15,897 nucleotides of DNA from positions 1 through 15,897 of the forward strand of contig SFPL01000042.1 in NCBI GenBank assembly GCA_004551905.1, written 5' to 3'. Origin of the DNA: Lentisphaeraceae bacterium. GTDB lineage: Bacteria > Verrucomicrobiota > Kiritimatiellia > RFP12 > UBA1067. Every line of letters starts with the position of its first letter. Position 1 is the first letter of the stretch. The notes beneath the pieces were generated by a model. It saw only the letters and a program-made list of their open reading frames with translations, did no database searches and had not been told where the DNA came from. The position numbers and the translations under genes were made by a program. Of this stretch, positions 7,255 to 15,360 are shown one piece after another.

Positions 7255-8493
7255 ATGAGCTACAAGGAAGCCAAGTCAAAGTACGCGAAGATCGGCATCG
7301 ACACCGAGAAGGTGATCGCCGATCTCGGCAATATCTCCATCTCCCTCCACTGCTGGCAGGGCGACGACGTAGGCGGGTTCGAGACGACCGGCGGCGCCTC
7401 CGGCGGCATCCAGACGACCGGCAACTACCCCGGCAAGGCGCGTACGCCCGCGGAGCTGATGCAGGACCTCTCCTTCGCGCTCGGCCTCATCCCCGGCAAG
7501 CACCGCGTCAACCTCCACGCCTGCTACGGCATCCACGAGGGCAAGGTGGTCGACCGCGACAAGATCGGCCCCAAGCAGTTCGAGCCGTGGGTGAAGTGGG
7601 CGAAGAAGACCGGCGTGAAGCTCGACTTCAACCCCACCTTCTTCTCGCATCCGCTCGCCGCCGACTCGCTCACCCTCTCCAACCCCGACCCGAAGGTCCG
7701 CAAGTTCTGGATCAACCACGGCATCCAGTGCCTCAAGATCGCGGAGTACTTCGCGAAGGAGCTCAAGAGCCCGTGCGGCATCAACTTCTGGTGCCCCGAC
7801 GGCTACAAGGACGAGCCCTCGGACCGCCTCGGCCCGCGGCTCAGGATGGCCGACTCGCTCGACAGGATCTTCAAGTACAAGTACAACAAGAGTTCGGTCA
7901 TTCCGTTCCTCGAGTCGAAGCTCTTCGGCATCGGCCTCGAGAGCTACACCGTCAACTCCCACGAGTTCGTGATGGGCTACGCGATGAAGGCGAAGATCCT
8001 CGCGCTCCTCGACATGGGCCACTTCCATATCTCGGAGTCGGTGGCGGACAAGATCAGCTCCTTCCTCTACACCTTCGGCAAGGTCGCGTTCCACATCTCG
8101 CGCCCGGTCCGGTGGGACTCCGACCACGTTATCCGCCAGAACGACGACCTCCGCGCGTGCGCGCAGGAAATCGTCAGGATGGGGCCGGAGAACTTCATCG
8201 TCGCGCTTGACTACTTCGACGCCTCGATCAACCGCGTCGCCGCCTGGGTGCTCGGCATGCGCAACATGCAGAAGGAGCTCCTGAAGGCGATGCTGACGCC
8301 GTGGAAGGAGCTGAAGGCGATGCAGGACGCGCAGGAGTTCACCTCGCAGCTCGTCCTTCAGGAGGAGTATAAGAACTACCCGGCCGAGGAGGTGTGGGCG
8401 GAGTTCTGCCGCCGCGCCGGCGTGCCGGCCGGCGAGGCTTGGCTCGACGGCGTAAAGAAGTACGAGCGCGACGTGCTCGCGAAGCGCGCCTGA
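7255..8493 (+). CDS. rhaA: L-rhamnose isomerase
   Basis: RhaA interconverts L-rhamnose and L-rhamnulose, the first step of the phosphorylative rhamnose pathway. The 412 residues align along the whole length with E. coli RhaA as I recall it: SLHCWQGDDVGGFE, GGIQTTGNYPGKAR, LDFNPTFFSHPLA, ESKLFGIG and VRWDSDHV. The residues equivalent to the metal and active-site acids are present: E220, D253, D288, D290 and D319. The start is set by AAGGAGA 7-8 bases upstream of the ATG. It follows its own promoter and two candidate operators, and uxuA starts 16 bases after it. No rhamnulokinase or aldolase follows, so the fate of rhamnulose is not explained here. Some family members also accept other sugars such as L-mannose. 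Confidence 0.96.
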   Translation: MSYKEAKSKYAKIGIDTEKVIADLGNISISLHCWQGDDVGGFETTGGASGGIQTTGNYPGKARTPAELMQDLSFALGLIPGKHRVNLHACYGIHEGKVVDRDKIGPKQFEPWVKWAKKTGVKLDFNPTFFSHPLAADSLTLSNPDPKVRKFWINHGIQCLKIAEYFAKELKSPCGINFWCPDGYKDEPSDRLGPRLRMADSLDRIFKYKYNKSSVIPFLESKLFGIGLESYTVNSHEFVMGYAMKAKILALLDMGHFHISESVADKISSFLYTFGKVAFHISRPVRWDSDHVIRQNDDLRACAQEIVRMGPENFIVALDYFDASINRVAAWVLGMRNMQKELLKAMLTPWKELKAMQDAQEFTSQLVLQEEYKNYPAEEVWAEFCRRAGVPAGEAWLDGVKKYERDVLAKRA

Positions 8494-8509
8494 GGCGGGG
8501 AGGTCCGGC

Positions 8510-9697
8510 ATGAAGCAGGGTTGGAGATGGTACGGTGACGCGGACGCGATCACCCTGAAGGAGATCCGGCAGGCCGGGGTAACGGACATCGTCGCGGCGC
8601 TCTACGAGCGCAGGCCCGGCGAGGTGTGGCCCGTCGCCGAGATCAGGGCGCGCGCGAAGAAGGTGAAGGACGCCGGGATGACCTGGAGCGTCGTGGAGTC
8701 GGTGCCGGTCCACGAGGACATCAAGAAGCGCACCGGCGACTACCTCAAGTACGTCGCGAACTACAAGCAGACGCTGAGGAACCTCGCGAAGTGCGGCATC
8801 AGGACCGTCTGCTACAACTTCATGCCGGTCCTCGACTGGACGCGCTCCAACCTCACCTACGCGCTCGCGGACGGCTCCACCTGCCTCGAGTACAACGAGT
8901 ACGAGCTCGCCGGCTTCGACCTCTTCTACCTCAAGCGCCCCGGCGCCGAGAAGGAGTACGACGCGAAGACCAGGGCGCGGGCGAAGAAAACGTGGGCGAA
9001 GCTCGACAAGAAGGGCAGGAAGCGCGTCGCGGACTCCGTCCTCTGCGGCCTCCCTGGCACGGTGGACGACCTCACGCCCGCCGAGTTCCTTGCCCAGCTC
9101 AAGACCTACGACGGCATCGACGACCGGAAGCTCCGCGAGAACATGTACTGGTTCCTCAACGAGATCTCGCCGGTCCTCGAGGAGACCGGCGTCGACATGT
9201 GCATCCACCCCGACGACCCGCCGCACCCGATCTTCGGGCTTCCGCGGATCCTCTCGAACGCGAAGGATATCGCCGAGATGTACCGCCGCTGCCCGTCGAG
9301 GCACGTCGGCCTCACGCTCTGCACCGGCAGCCTCGGCGGCGACCCGCGGAACGACGCGGTGGAGATCATGAGGAAGTTCGGCAGGCGCGTCTTCTTCTGC
9401 CACTTCCGCAACCTCGAGTACACCGACGACAAGGTGTTCCACGAGTCGCAGTGCCACCTCTGCGGGCAGACGAACATCCCGAAGCTCTTCGAGGAGTTCC
9501 TCAAGGAGGAGAAGCGCCGCGGCGAGGGGATCGTCGTGCGGCCCGACCACGGCCGCTACCTCGAGATCGACCGCGAGCTCGCTAGGCTCAAGGGCAAGGA
9601 CTGCTACTGCGGCTACAGCTACGGAGGGAGGCTCATCGGCCTCGCGGAGCTGCGCGGGCTGGAGATAGGTTTGAAATACGCAAGGAAAGGAAAATAG
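8510..9697 (+). CDS. uxuA: Mannonate dehydratase
   Basis: UxuA dehydrates D-mannonate to 2-keto-3-deoxy-D-gluconate in the glucuronate branch of hexuronate catabolism. The 395-residue length matches the UxuA family. Recognisable segments are the N-terminal RWYG, CYNFMPVLDWTRSNL, CIHPDDPPHP (H233), LCTGSLGG (C271), FCHFRN (H298) and RPDHGR, which supply the expected metal-binding His and Cys residues of this TIM-barrel enzyme. GGGGAGG sits about 7 bases before the ATG. It lies between rhaA and a Tat-exported oxidoreductase, tying uronate and rhamnose use to one transcription unit. The partner enzymes UxaC and UxuB are absent here, although one of the two Gfo/Idh/MocA proteins could in principle act on related substrates. 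Confidence 0.95.
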   Translation: MKQGWRWYGDADAITLKEIRQAGVTDIVAALYERRPGEVWPVAEIRARAKKVKDAGMTWSVVESVPVHEDIKKRTGDYLKYVANYKQTLRNLAKCGIRTVCYNFMPVLDWTRSNLTYALADGSTCLEYNEYELAGFDLFYLKRPGAEKEYDAKTRARAKKTWAKLDKKGRKRVADSVLCGLPGTVDDLTPAEFLAQLKTYDGIDDRKLRENMYWFLNEISPVLEETGVDMCIHPDDPPHPIFGLPRILSNAKDIAEMYRRCPSRHVGLTLCTGSLGGDPRNDAVEIMRKFGRRVFFCHFRNLEYTDDKVFHESQCHLCGQTNIPKLFEEFLKEEKRRGEGIVVRPDHGRYLEIDRELARLKGKDCYCGYSYGGRLIGLAELRGLEIGLKYARKGK

Positions 9698-9700
9698 TCA

Positions 9701-11071
9701 ATGAACCAGTCAAGAAGGTCGTTCCTCAAGGGAGCGGTGGCGATCGGCGCGTTCAACCTCGTGCCGGCGAAGGTGCTGTGGGGGGCGAACGCGCCCTCGA
9801 ACCAGCTCACCCGCGCGCTCATCGGCTTCGGCAGCATCGCGCACAGCGAGAACCACCTGCCGTTCAAGGGCTCGCGCCTCGTGGGCCTCTGTGACCCCGA
9901 CCAGCTACGCGTCGCGGAGGGCCTTGAGGCCGCCGAGAAGAACGGTTGGGGCAAGGTCAAGGCGTACAAGGACTTCCTGGAGCTTCTCGCCGACCCGGGC
10001 GTGGACATCGTCCACATCTGCACCCCGCCGCACTGGCACGGTGTGCAGTCGCTCATGGCCGTGCGCGCCGGCAAGGACATCTGGTGCGAAAAGCCGATGA
10101 CCCGCACCGTCGGCGAGGGAAAGCGGGTGATGGACTACGTGAAGGCCAAGGGTCGGATGTTCCGCCTTAACACCTGGTTCCGCTTTCAGGGCGGTTTCTA
10201 CGGTTTCGGCACCACGGTGAAGCCGATCCGCCAGGTCGTCGAAAGCGGCGTCCTCGGCAAGGGCCCGCTCAAGTGCGTCTTCGGCGCGGGGCAGGGCTTT
10301 AGCTGGAAGTTCTACTGGTCCGGCAAGGTCAACCTCGACCCGGAGCAGTGCCCCAAGACCTTCGACTGGGACATGTGGCTCGGCCCGGCGCCGTGGAAGC
10401 CCTACAACAAGCACCGTACCCACGATACCTTCCGCGGCTACTGGGACTACGACTCCGGCGGGCTCGGCGACATGGCCCAGCACTACCTCGACCCGCTCCA
10501 GTATCTGCTGTGCAAGGACGAGACGAGTCCGGTAAAGGTGGAGTACGTCGGCCCGAAGCAGCACCCGGACGTGGTCGGCCGCTTCGACCGCATCACCCTT
10601 ACCTACGATGATGGCACCGAGGTGATTCTCGACGGCGACGAGTCGCTCAAGGACCAGCCGCTGCTGCGCGGCTCGAACGGGGTGACGGTGTGGCCGGTCG
10701 GCAAGCTCGACGGCAAGGTGATCAACGGCGGCTGGACGAACGAGGATGTGGCGAAGAAGCAGTTCTTCGGCATGCTTGACTCGAACGGCGTGAAGATGGA
10801 CGTCCCGGCGCTCTTGAAGTCGCTGCCCGAGCCCGCGCCGCAGCAGACCGACTTCATCGACAGCGTGCGCACCCGCCGGAAGTTCTGCCTCAACGAGGAG
10901 ACCGGCTTCCGCAGCTGCACCATGTTCAACCTCGCGATCGCCGCCGAGCGCCTCGGCCGCGGCTTCGAGTTCGACCCGGTGAAGCTGGTGGCGAAGGACG
11001 ACGAGGCGGCCAACCGCTTCCTCTACCAGGAGATGCGCGAGCCCTGGGCGAGCGAGTTTGCGCGCGACTGA
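9701..11071 (+). CDS. Tat-exported Gfo/Idh/MocA family oxidoreductase
   Basis: A 456-residue Gfo/Idh/MocA protein with a twin-arginine signal, SRRSFLKG (R5, R6), followed by a hydrophobic stretch to about residue 28, so it is probably exported folded with its nucleotide cofactor. The Rossmann domain begins at ALIGFGSIA; the family CEKPM motif is at E130-K131-P132, and the catalytic DxxxH is D257-H261 in GDMAQHYLDP. The WDMWLGPAPWKPYN segment and C-terminal region are characteristic of the long secreted members common in Planctomycetes, Verrucomicrobia and Lentisphaerae. GH109 enzymes share this fold, so a glycosidase-like role with retained NAD is possible. It starts 3 bases after the uxuA stop behind AAGGAAAGGAAA. 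Substrate unknown. Confidence 0.9.
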   Translation: MNQSRRSFLKGAVAIGAFNLVPAKVLWGANAPSNQLTRALIGFGSIAHSENHLPFKGSRLVGLCDPDQLRVAEGLEAAEKNGWGKVKAYKDFLELLADPGVDIVHICTPPHWHGVQSLMAVRAGKDIWCEKPMTRTVGEGKRVMDYVKAKGRMFRLNTWFRFQGGFYGFGTTVKPIRQVVESGVLGKGPLKCVFGAGQGFSWKFYWSGKVNLDPEQCPKTFDWDMWLGPAPWKPYNKHRTHDTFRGYWDYDSGGLGDMAQHYLDPLQYLLCKDETSPVKVEYVGPKQHPDVVGRFDRITLTYDDGTEVILDGDESLKDQPLLRGSNGVTVWPVGKLDGKVINGGWTNEDVAKKQFFGMLDSNGVKMDVPALLKSLPEPAPQQTDFIDSVRTRRKFCLNEETGFRSCTMFNLAIAAERLGRGFEFDPVKLVAKDDEAANRFLYQEMREPWASEFARD

Positions 11072-11090
11072 CGGAAAGGAGAAGCAGACG

Positions 11091-11636
11091 ATGAACCTGA
11101 AGACAGCATTTGCGGTCCTTGCCGCGGCTTTCGCCGCGGCCACGCTCGAGGCCAAGGACCAGTACGACATCCGCCCCGGCGAGAGCTCGTCCGCGGCGCT
11201 TACCGCCGTCGAATGGCAGGCGACGAACGCTACCAAGCTCGCCGCCGCAACCGCCCCCGAGGCGCTCGCCGCGCATGTCGCGACCGCCGATGCAGCTGCC
11301 GCGCTGCTCGAGAAAGTGAAAGGTGCCTACCATACCGATCCGCTCGACGCCCACGTGATCGGCGCCGTCAGCCAGTACGTGATGACCCTCAAGGGCGGCT
11401 TCAGCCTCGCCTTCTGGAAGCCATCCGTCGCGCCGGAGCGCGAGCTCTGGTCTGCCGCGCTCCTGAAGCGGGCAGAGGCCGCGACCGACGCGTACGTGCA
11501 GCAGTTCTGCATCGACCAGCTGCGCTGGTGCGGGCTCAAGTGCCAGGCCGCGGCGATCGCGGCAATCGGCGAGCAGTCGTCCGACAGGGGGGTAAAGGAC
11601 CTCGCCTATATCGCCTCGAAGGAATTGTCAAGATAG
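11091..11636 (+). CDS. Small secreted helical protein of unknown function
   Basis: I do not recognise this 181-residue protein. It begins with a signal-peptide-like segment (MNLKTAFAVLAAAFAAATLEA), with cleavage plausible near residue 22. The mature part is rich in Ala and predicted by eye to be helical; the C-terminal half (WCGLKCQAAAIAAIG through the VKDLAY segment) has the spacing of a single HEAT-like helix pair and holds three cysteines. The start at 11091 is chosen because AAAGGAG lies 9 bases upstream and gives the signal peptide; an upstream in-frame ATG at 11058 would overlap the previous gene. It is 19 bases behind the Tat oxidoreductase and one base ahead of fmt, so it may act with the oxidoreductase in the periplasm. 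Confidence 0.75.
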   Translation: MNLKTAFAVLAAAFAAATLEAKDQYDIRPGESSSAALTAVEWQATNATKLAAATAPEALAAHVATADAAAALLEKVKGAYHTDPLDAHVIGAVSQYVMTLKGGFSLAFWKPSVAPERELWSAALLKRAEAATDAYVQQFCIDQLRWCGLKCQAAAIAAIGEQSSDRGVKDLAYIASKELSR

Positions 11637-11637
11637 A

Positions 11638-12618
11638 ATGCGTGTCCTCTTCATGGGTTCTTCGCCGGCCTCGGTCGAGTGCCTTCGCGCCATCCTGCGC
11701 GAACCGGAGCTCGAAGTTGTCGGCGTCGTGACCCAGCCGGATCGCCCCGCCGGGCGCGGCAAGGCGCTTACGCCGAGCGCGGTGGCGCGCTTCGCGGCGG
11801 AGCACGGCATCGCCGACATCCTCAAGCCGGACCGCGTCAACGACCCGGAGCCGATGGCGTGGCTGCGCGAGCGGCGGCCGGACGTGATCGCGGTCGTCGC
11901 CTACGGCCAGATCCTCAAGCAGCCGCTCCTTGACCTGCCGCTCTTCGGCTGCGTCAACTGCCACTTCTCTCTGCTCCCCAAGTACCGTGGCGCGGCGCCG
12001 GTGGTGGCCGCGCTTGAGGCGGGCGAGCGGCTCACCGGGGTGACGGTGATGCACATGGGTCCGGGGCTGGACGACGGGCCGATCATGCTCCAGAGCTTCG
12101 AGCCGATCTACCCCGACACCACCGGCGGCGCGCTGATGAACGACCTCGCGATCGCCGGCGGCTGCGCGCTCGCCAAGGCGTTGCGGCTTCTTAACCGCAA
12201 CGCGCTGCCGCCGGAGGTGCCGCAGGACGACGCGGCCGCGACGTTCGTGAAGAAGCTCAAGAAGACCGACGGGCTCATCGACTGGGACCGGCCGGTGATC
12301 GTGACCGAGCGGAAGATCAGGGCCTACAACCCCTGGCCCGGCTCGTACACGTTCCTGCCCGAGCGCTTCCGCCGCAAGGGCAACACCGGGCGACTGGTGG
12401 TGCTGCGCTCGAAAATAGTCCGGCTCGAGCCCGGCTGGGAGGCATACGCCCCCGGGACGGTGCTCAAGGTCGGCAAGGAGGGGCCGGTGGTCAGGTGCCA
12501 CGACACCGCGCTCCTGCTCTCGGAGGTGAAGCCAGAGGGCGCGGCGGCGATGGACGGCGGCGCGTTCGTGCGGGGCCGTCCGCTCAGGCCGTTCGAGGAC
12601 GTCCTGCTCGACGCTTAA
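11638..12618 (+). CDS. fmt: Methionyl-tRNA formyltransferase
   Basis: Fmt formylates initiator Met-tRNA using 10-formyltetrahydrofolate. The 326-residue protein has the N-terminal Rossmann-like formyltransferase domain with VLFMGSS, the signature SLLPKYRGAAP, and the catalytic residues N107, H109 and D145, each one position beyond E. coli N106, H108 and D144. AYNPWPG marks the junction to the C-terminal tRNA-binding OB-fold domain. The ATG lies one base after the preceding stop, with AAGGAA inside the end of that gene as ribosome binding site, so translation is likely coupled. No def gene is nearby and no promoter is visible, which puts this near-essential gene at the end of a sugar-catabolic unit. 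Confidence 0.95.
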   Translation: MRVLFMGSSPASVECLRAILREPELEVVGVVTQPDRPAGRGKALTPSAVARFAAEHGIADILKPDRVNDPEPMAWLRERRPDVIAVVAYGQILKQPLLDLPLFGCVNCHFSLLPKYRGAAPVVAALEAGERLTGVTVMHMGPGLDDGPIMLQSFEPIYPDTTGGALMNDLAIAGGCALAKALRLLNRNALPPEVPQDDAAATFVKKLKKTDGLIDWDRPVIVTERKIRAYNPWPGSYTFLPERFRRKGNTGRLVVLRSKIVRLEPGWEAYAPGTVLKVGKEGPVVRCHDTALLLSEVKPEGAAAMDGGAFVRGRPLRPFEDVLLDA

Positions 12619-12633
12619 GGCCGGCACAATTTC

Positions 12634-12640
12634 AAGGAGG
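12634..12640 (+). promoter_or_regulatory. Strong Shine-Dalgarno deciding a GTG start
   Basis: AAGGAGG at 12634-12640 lies 8 bases before the GTG at 12649. It supports GTG 12649 over the later in-frame ATG at 12742 as the pyrB start, and thus supports the long N-terminus. Confidence 0.7.
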
Positions 12641-12648
12641 AATATCGC

Positions 12649-13725
12649 GTGAAGAGACTCAACGAAATCGAATGGGAGAAGTTCGAGGCGCTTTCGCTCG
12701 AGGAGAAGCGTCCGTACCTTGAACGAGTGGAGGGGGACGGCATGCCCTACCACACGCTCTTCGCGCAGCAGTTCGACCGGCCGGTCCTGGAGCGGCTCTG
12801 CGCGCTCGCTAACCGCATCCGCTTCATCAACAAGTCGAAGGAGGGCGCGCTCTACCTGAAGGGGGTGCTGGCGCACAAGCGCGCGATGCTCTACTTCTCC
12901 CAGCCGTCATCCCGCACCTTCCTCTCCCACCTCGCCGCCTGCCAGATCCTCGGCATCACCACCGGCTCGGTCAGGGACGCGGCGACGTCCTCGGAGTTCA
13001 AGGGCGAGTCGAAGGAAGATTCCGTGCGCACCTTCTCATCCTACTTCGACATGATCATCATGCGCTCGCCGGAGCAGGGACTTGCCGAGAAGATGGCGTG
13101 GGAGCTCTCCAACTCCTCGCGGTCGATCCCGATCCTCAACGCCGGCTCTGGCAAGGACCAGCACCCGACCCAGGCGCTCCTAGACATCTATACCCTCGTC
13201 AGGTCCTTCGAGCAGAAGGGCGGGCTGGACGGACGCACGGTGGTGTTCTGCGGCGACCTCCTGCGCGGGCGCACGGTGCGGTCGCTTTCGTACCTGCTCA
13301 CCAACTTTCGGGACATACGCCAGATCTTCGTCGCCCCGCCGGAGCTGCAGGTGCCGGATGATGTGGTGGCGGAGCTCACGCGCCACGGCGTCGACTACCA
13401 GGTCTCCGACAACCTGCGCGAGGCGGTGAAGGCGGCGGACGCGGTGTACATGACGCGCATCCAGGACGAGTGGGACTCGTCCAAGGGAGCCTCGGCGCGC
13501 ATCGACACCTCGCACTTCAAGTTCGGAGCCGAGGAGCTGAAGCTCCTGAAGCCGGACGGTTGCCTCCTCCACCCGCTGCCGCGGCGGGACGAGATCGCCG
13601 TCTGCTGCGACCGCGACCCGCGCGCGATGTACTGGCGCCAGATGCGCAACGGCATGTGGATCCGCGCCGCGCTCATCGCCGCGACCTTCGGCTTCGAGAG
13701 GGACATCATGTCCTGCGGCTATTGA
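12649..13725 (+). CDS. pyrB: Aspartate carbamoyltransferase catalytic subunit
   Basis: PyrB joins carbamoyl phosphate and L-aspartate in the second step of pyrimidine synthesis. At 358 residues it is longer than the roughly 310 of typical catalytic chains, mostly through an N-terminal extension of about 35 residues. The carbamoyl-phosphate motif is PSSRT (86-90), where the usual Thr of STRT is Ser88. Further motifs are GKDQHPTQALLD (H172), GDLLRGRTVRSL, the aspartate-specific TRIQ (R270, Q272) and HPLPRRDEI (308-316). TRIQ and HPLPR argue for aspartate rather than ornithine as substrate. Start is GTG with a strong AAGGAGG. No pyrI regulatory-chain gene or pyrC follows. It is 30 bases behind fmt and is followed by a 65-base gap. 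Confidence 0.93.
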   Translation: MKRLNEIEWEKFEALSLEEKRPYLERVEGDGMPYHTLFAQQFDRPVLERLCALANRIRFINKSKEGALYLKGVLAHKRAMLYFSQPSSRTFLSHLAACQILGITTGSVRDAATSSEFKGESKEDSVRTFSSYFDMIIMRSPEQGLAEKMAWELSNSSRSIPILNAGSGKDQHPTQALLDIYTLVRSFEQKGGLDGRTVVFCGDLLRGRTVRSLSYLLTNFRDIRQIFVAPPELQVPDDVVAELTRHGVDYQVSDNLREAVKAADAVYMTRIQDEWDSSKGASARIDTSHFKFGAEELKLLKPDGCLLHPLPRRDEIAVCCDRDPRAMYWRQMRNGMWIRAALIAATFGFERDIMSCGY

Positions 13726-13790
13726 CCGTTCCGCCATCCTCGTGAAGTTCCTGGGCTTGAATACAGTTCGCATACGCCGAAAGGAGACAT

Positions 13791-15296
13791 ATGAGAAAGT
13801 TATTGGTGTCGGTTGTGCTTGTCGCGGCTGTTGTCAAGGCGACGGCGGACGATATGCAGAACCTTGCGGCGATACTTCGCGATATGCGAAAGGACGTAGT
13901 CGCGCTCAACATGAACGTGGGATACCCGGGAAAGTTTCTTGAGGTCCCGGACGACGTTACCGCGAAGAGAGTGCAGAAGTTCGTTACGCAGGCGGTCCAT
14001 CTTCGATTCGACGGCGGGCTTTACGACGTCGGCGAGGAGTCTATAGGATATGTCGAGGCGGAGTGCGCAGCGAAGCCGACCCTTTACTTCGGAGAGTCGA
14101 AGGCCGAGGCTATGAACGAGAACCCAGTGTTCTTTGAGCAGACGAACCTCGTCGTGGAAGCAAGAAGCGGTGTCTGGCGCACGCCGCTGCCCGTCGCGCT
14201 GCGTTACTTTCGCTTCAAGGGCGAGCAGCCAAAGTCCGTCCGCTTCATCGAGGAAATCGCGGATGTCAAGGACTGCGTACCCTTCTCCGGCAATGCGCGG
14301 GAGGTGGCGATGCGCAATGCGGCGCTTCGCACGCTGCGCCTTTGCATGCGAGAGTTCTTGATTGACGGCGTGAAGCGCGACCGCCTGCCCTGGGCCGGCG
14401 ACCTCACTATCTCGCTTCTTGCGAACGCCGCGTCCTACCGCGACGCGGAGATCGTCAAGCGTACTCTAGTAGTTCTTGATTCTGCGGGATGGAAGGCGGG
14501 GGACATCAACGGCATCGTGGACTATTCGCTGTGGCATATTATCTCGCACGACATGTTCCAGAAGCATTTCGGCGATCTCGCGTTTTTGCGCGAGCAGTAT
14601 GCAAGCGTCGCCGGACGGCTGGAGTCGTTCGCCGACCGCACGGGTGAGAGTGGGCTTGTCGACGCCTCATCGCTCAGGCGCAGACCTACTTGGCTCTTCA
14701 TAGACTGGACCGGTCCGGAATCACAGTCGACAACTGCGCTTAACATGATCTACTTCGGTGCTCTCGAAGCGGGTGCGAGGCTTGCCGACCGCCTTGGAGA
14801 GAATGCCGACGCGGAGCGCTGGCGCGTGCGAGCGTCTCGCGTAAAGGCGGCGCTGAAGGCGAAGGTCTGGGACGCAGAGCGCGGGCTCTTCAGATCTTCT
14901 GTCGACGAATCCGGTGCAGAGCCAGGAAGTTTTACGCGCCACGGAAACATATACGCCGTCATATTCGGCGTCGCCGGGGGCGACGAGCTCAAGTCGATAG
15001 GCGCCGCGCTGGCCGGCGAAGAACTGCCGCCGGTCGGCACTCCGTATGTCGCGGCCTACGAGGCCTCGGCCCTCGTCCGCTGCGGACGCAAGGCGGATGC
15101 GCGTCGTCTCGTTGAGAAGGTCTGGGGCGGGATGCTCGACGCCGGAGCGACGAGCTTCTGGGAGGGCTTCGACGCAAGGGAGAAGGGCGATGAAAGGTGG
15201 CGCTTCTACGGACGCCCCTACGGAAAGAGTCTCTGCCACGCCTGGAGCTCGGCGCCAGTGTTTCTGTTGCCTATGCTCAAGGAGGACCCGTTGTAA
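13791..15296 (+). CDS. Secreted GH78-like alpha-L-rhamnosidase, short form
   Basis: This 501-residue protein has a signal peptide (MRKLLVSVVLVAAVVKATA, cleavage near residue 19) and a six-hairpin barrel typical of GH78 rhamnosidases, which hydrolyse terminal alpha-L-rhamnose. The catalytic region is DGVKRDRLPWAGD, where D192, D197 and D204 occupy the positions of the conserved D/E/D set, and a second acid E458 sits in TSFWEGF, matching the proposed general base; CHAWSSAP near the C-terminus is also typical. GH78 proteins usually carry several N-terminal beta domains and exceed 700 residues; here only about 150 residues precede the barrel. AAAGGAG lies just upstream of the ATG. Codon use is visibly less GC-biased than in the upstream genes. 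Activity on rhamnose is inferred from family and from rhaA nearby. Confidence 0.82.
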   Translation: MRKLLVSVVLVAAVVKATADDMQNLAAILRDMRKDVVALNMNVGYPGKFLEVPDDVTAKRVQKFVTQAVHLRFDGGLYDVGEESIGYVEAECAAKPTLYFGESKAEAMNENPVFFEQTNLVVEARSGVWRTPLPVALRYFRFKGEQPKSVRFIEEIADVKDCVPFSGNAREVAMRNAALRTLRLCMREFLIDGVKRDRLPWAGDLTISLLANAASYRDAEIVKRTLVVLDSAGWKAGDINGIVDYSLWHIISHDMFQKHFGDLAFLREQYASVAGRLESFADRTGESGLVDASSLRRRPTWLFIDWTGPESQSTTALNMIYFGALEAGARLADRLGENADAERWRVRASRVKAALKAKVWDAERGLFRSSVDESGAEPGSFTRHGNIYAVIFGVAGGDELKSIGAALAGEELPPVGTPYVAAYEASALVRCGRKADARRLVEKVWGGMLDAGATSFWEGFDAREKGDERWRFYGRPYGKSLCHAWSSAPVFLLPMLKEDPL

Positions 15297-15360
15297 CCCC
15301 CGGCGCATTCTGGGTGGTGAAACACGCAGGATAGGGAGAACCAAGAAAAGGAACTGCAAA

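Noticed and set aside
7276..8589. Minus-strand open frame of 437 codons opposite rhaA, with similar ones opposite uxuA, the Tat oxidoreductase and fmt
   Set aside because: Same cause: antisense shadows of strongly biased plus-strand genes, with no recognisable protein features.
13726..13790. Possible promoter or terminator between pyrB and the GH78-like gene
   Set aside because: No TATAAT-like hexamer, no hairpin with T-tract; only the AAAGGAG ribosome binding site is convincing.
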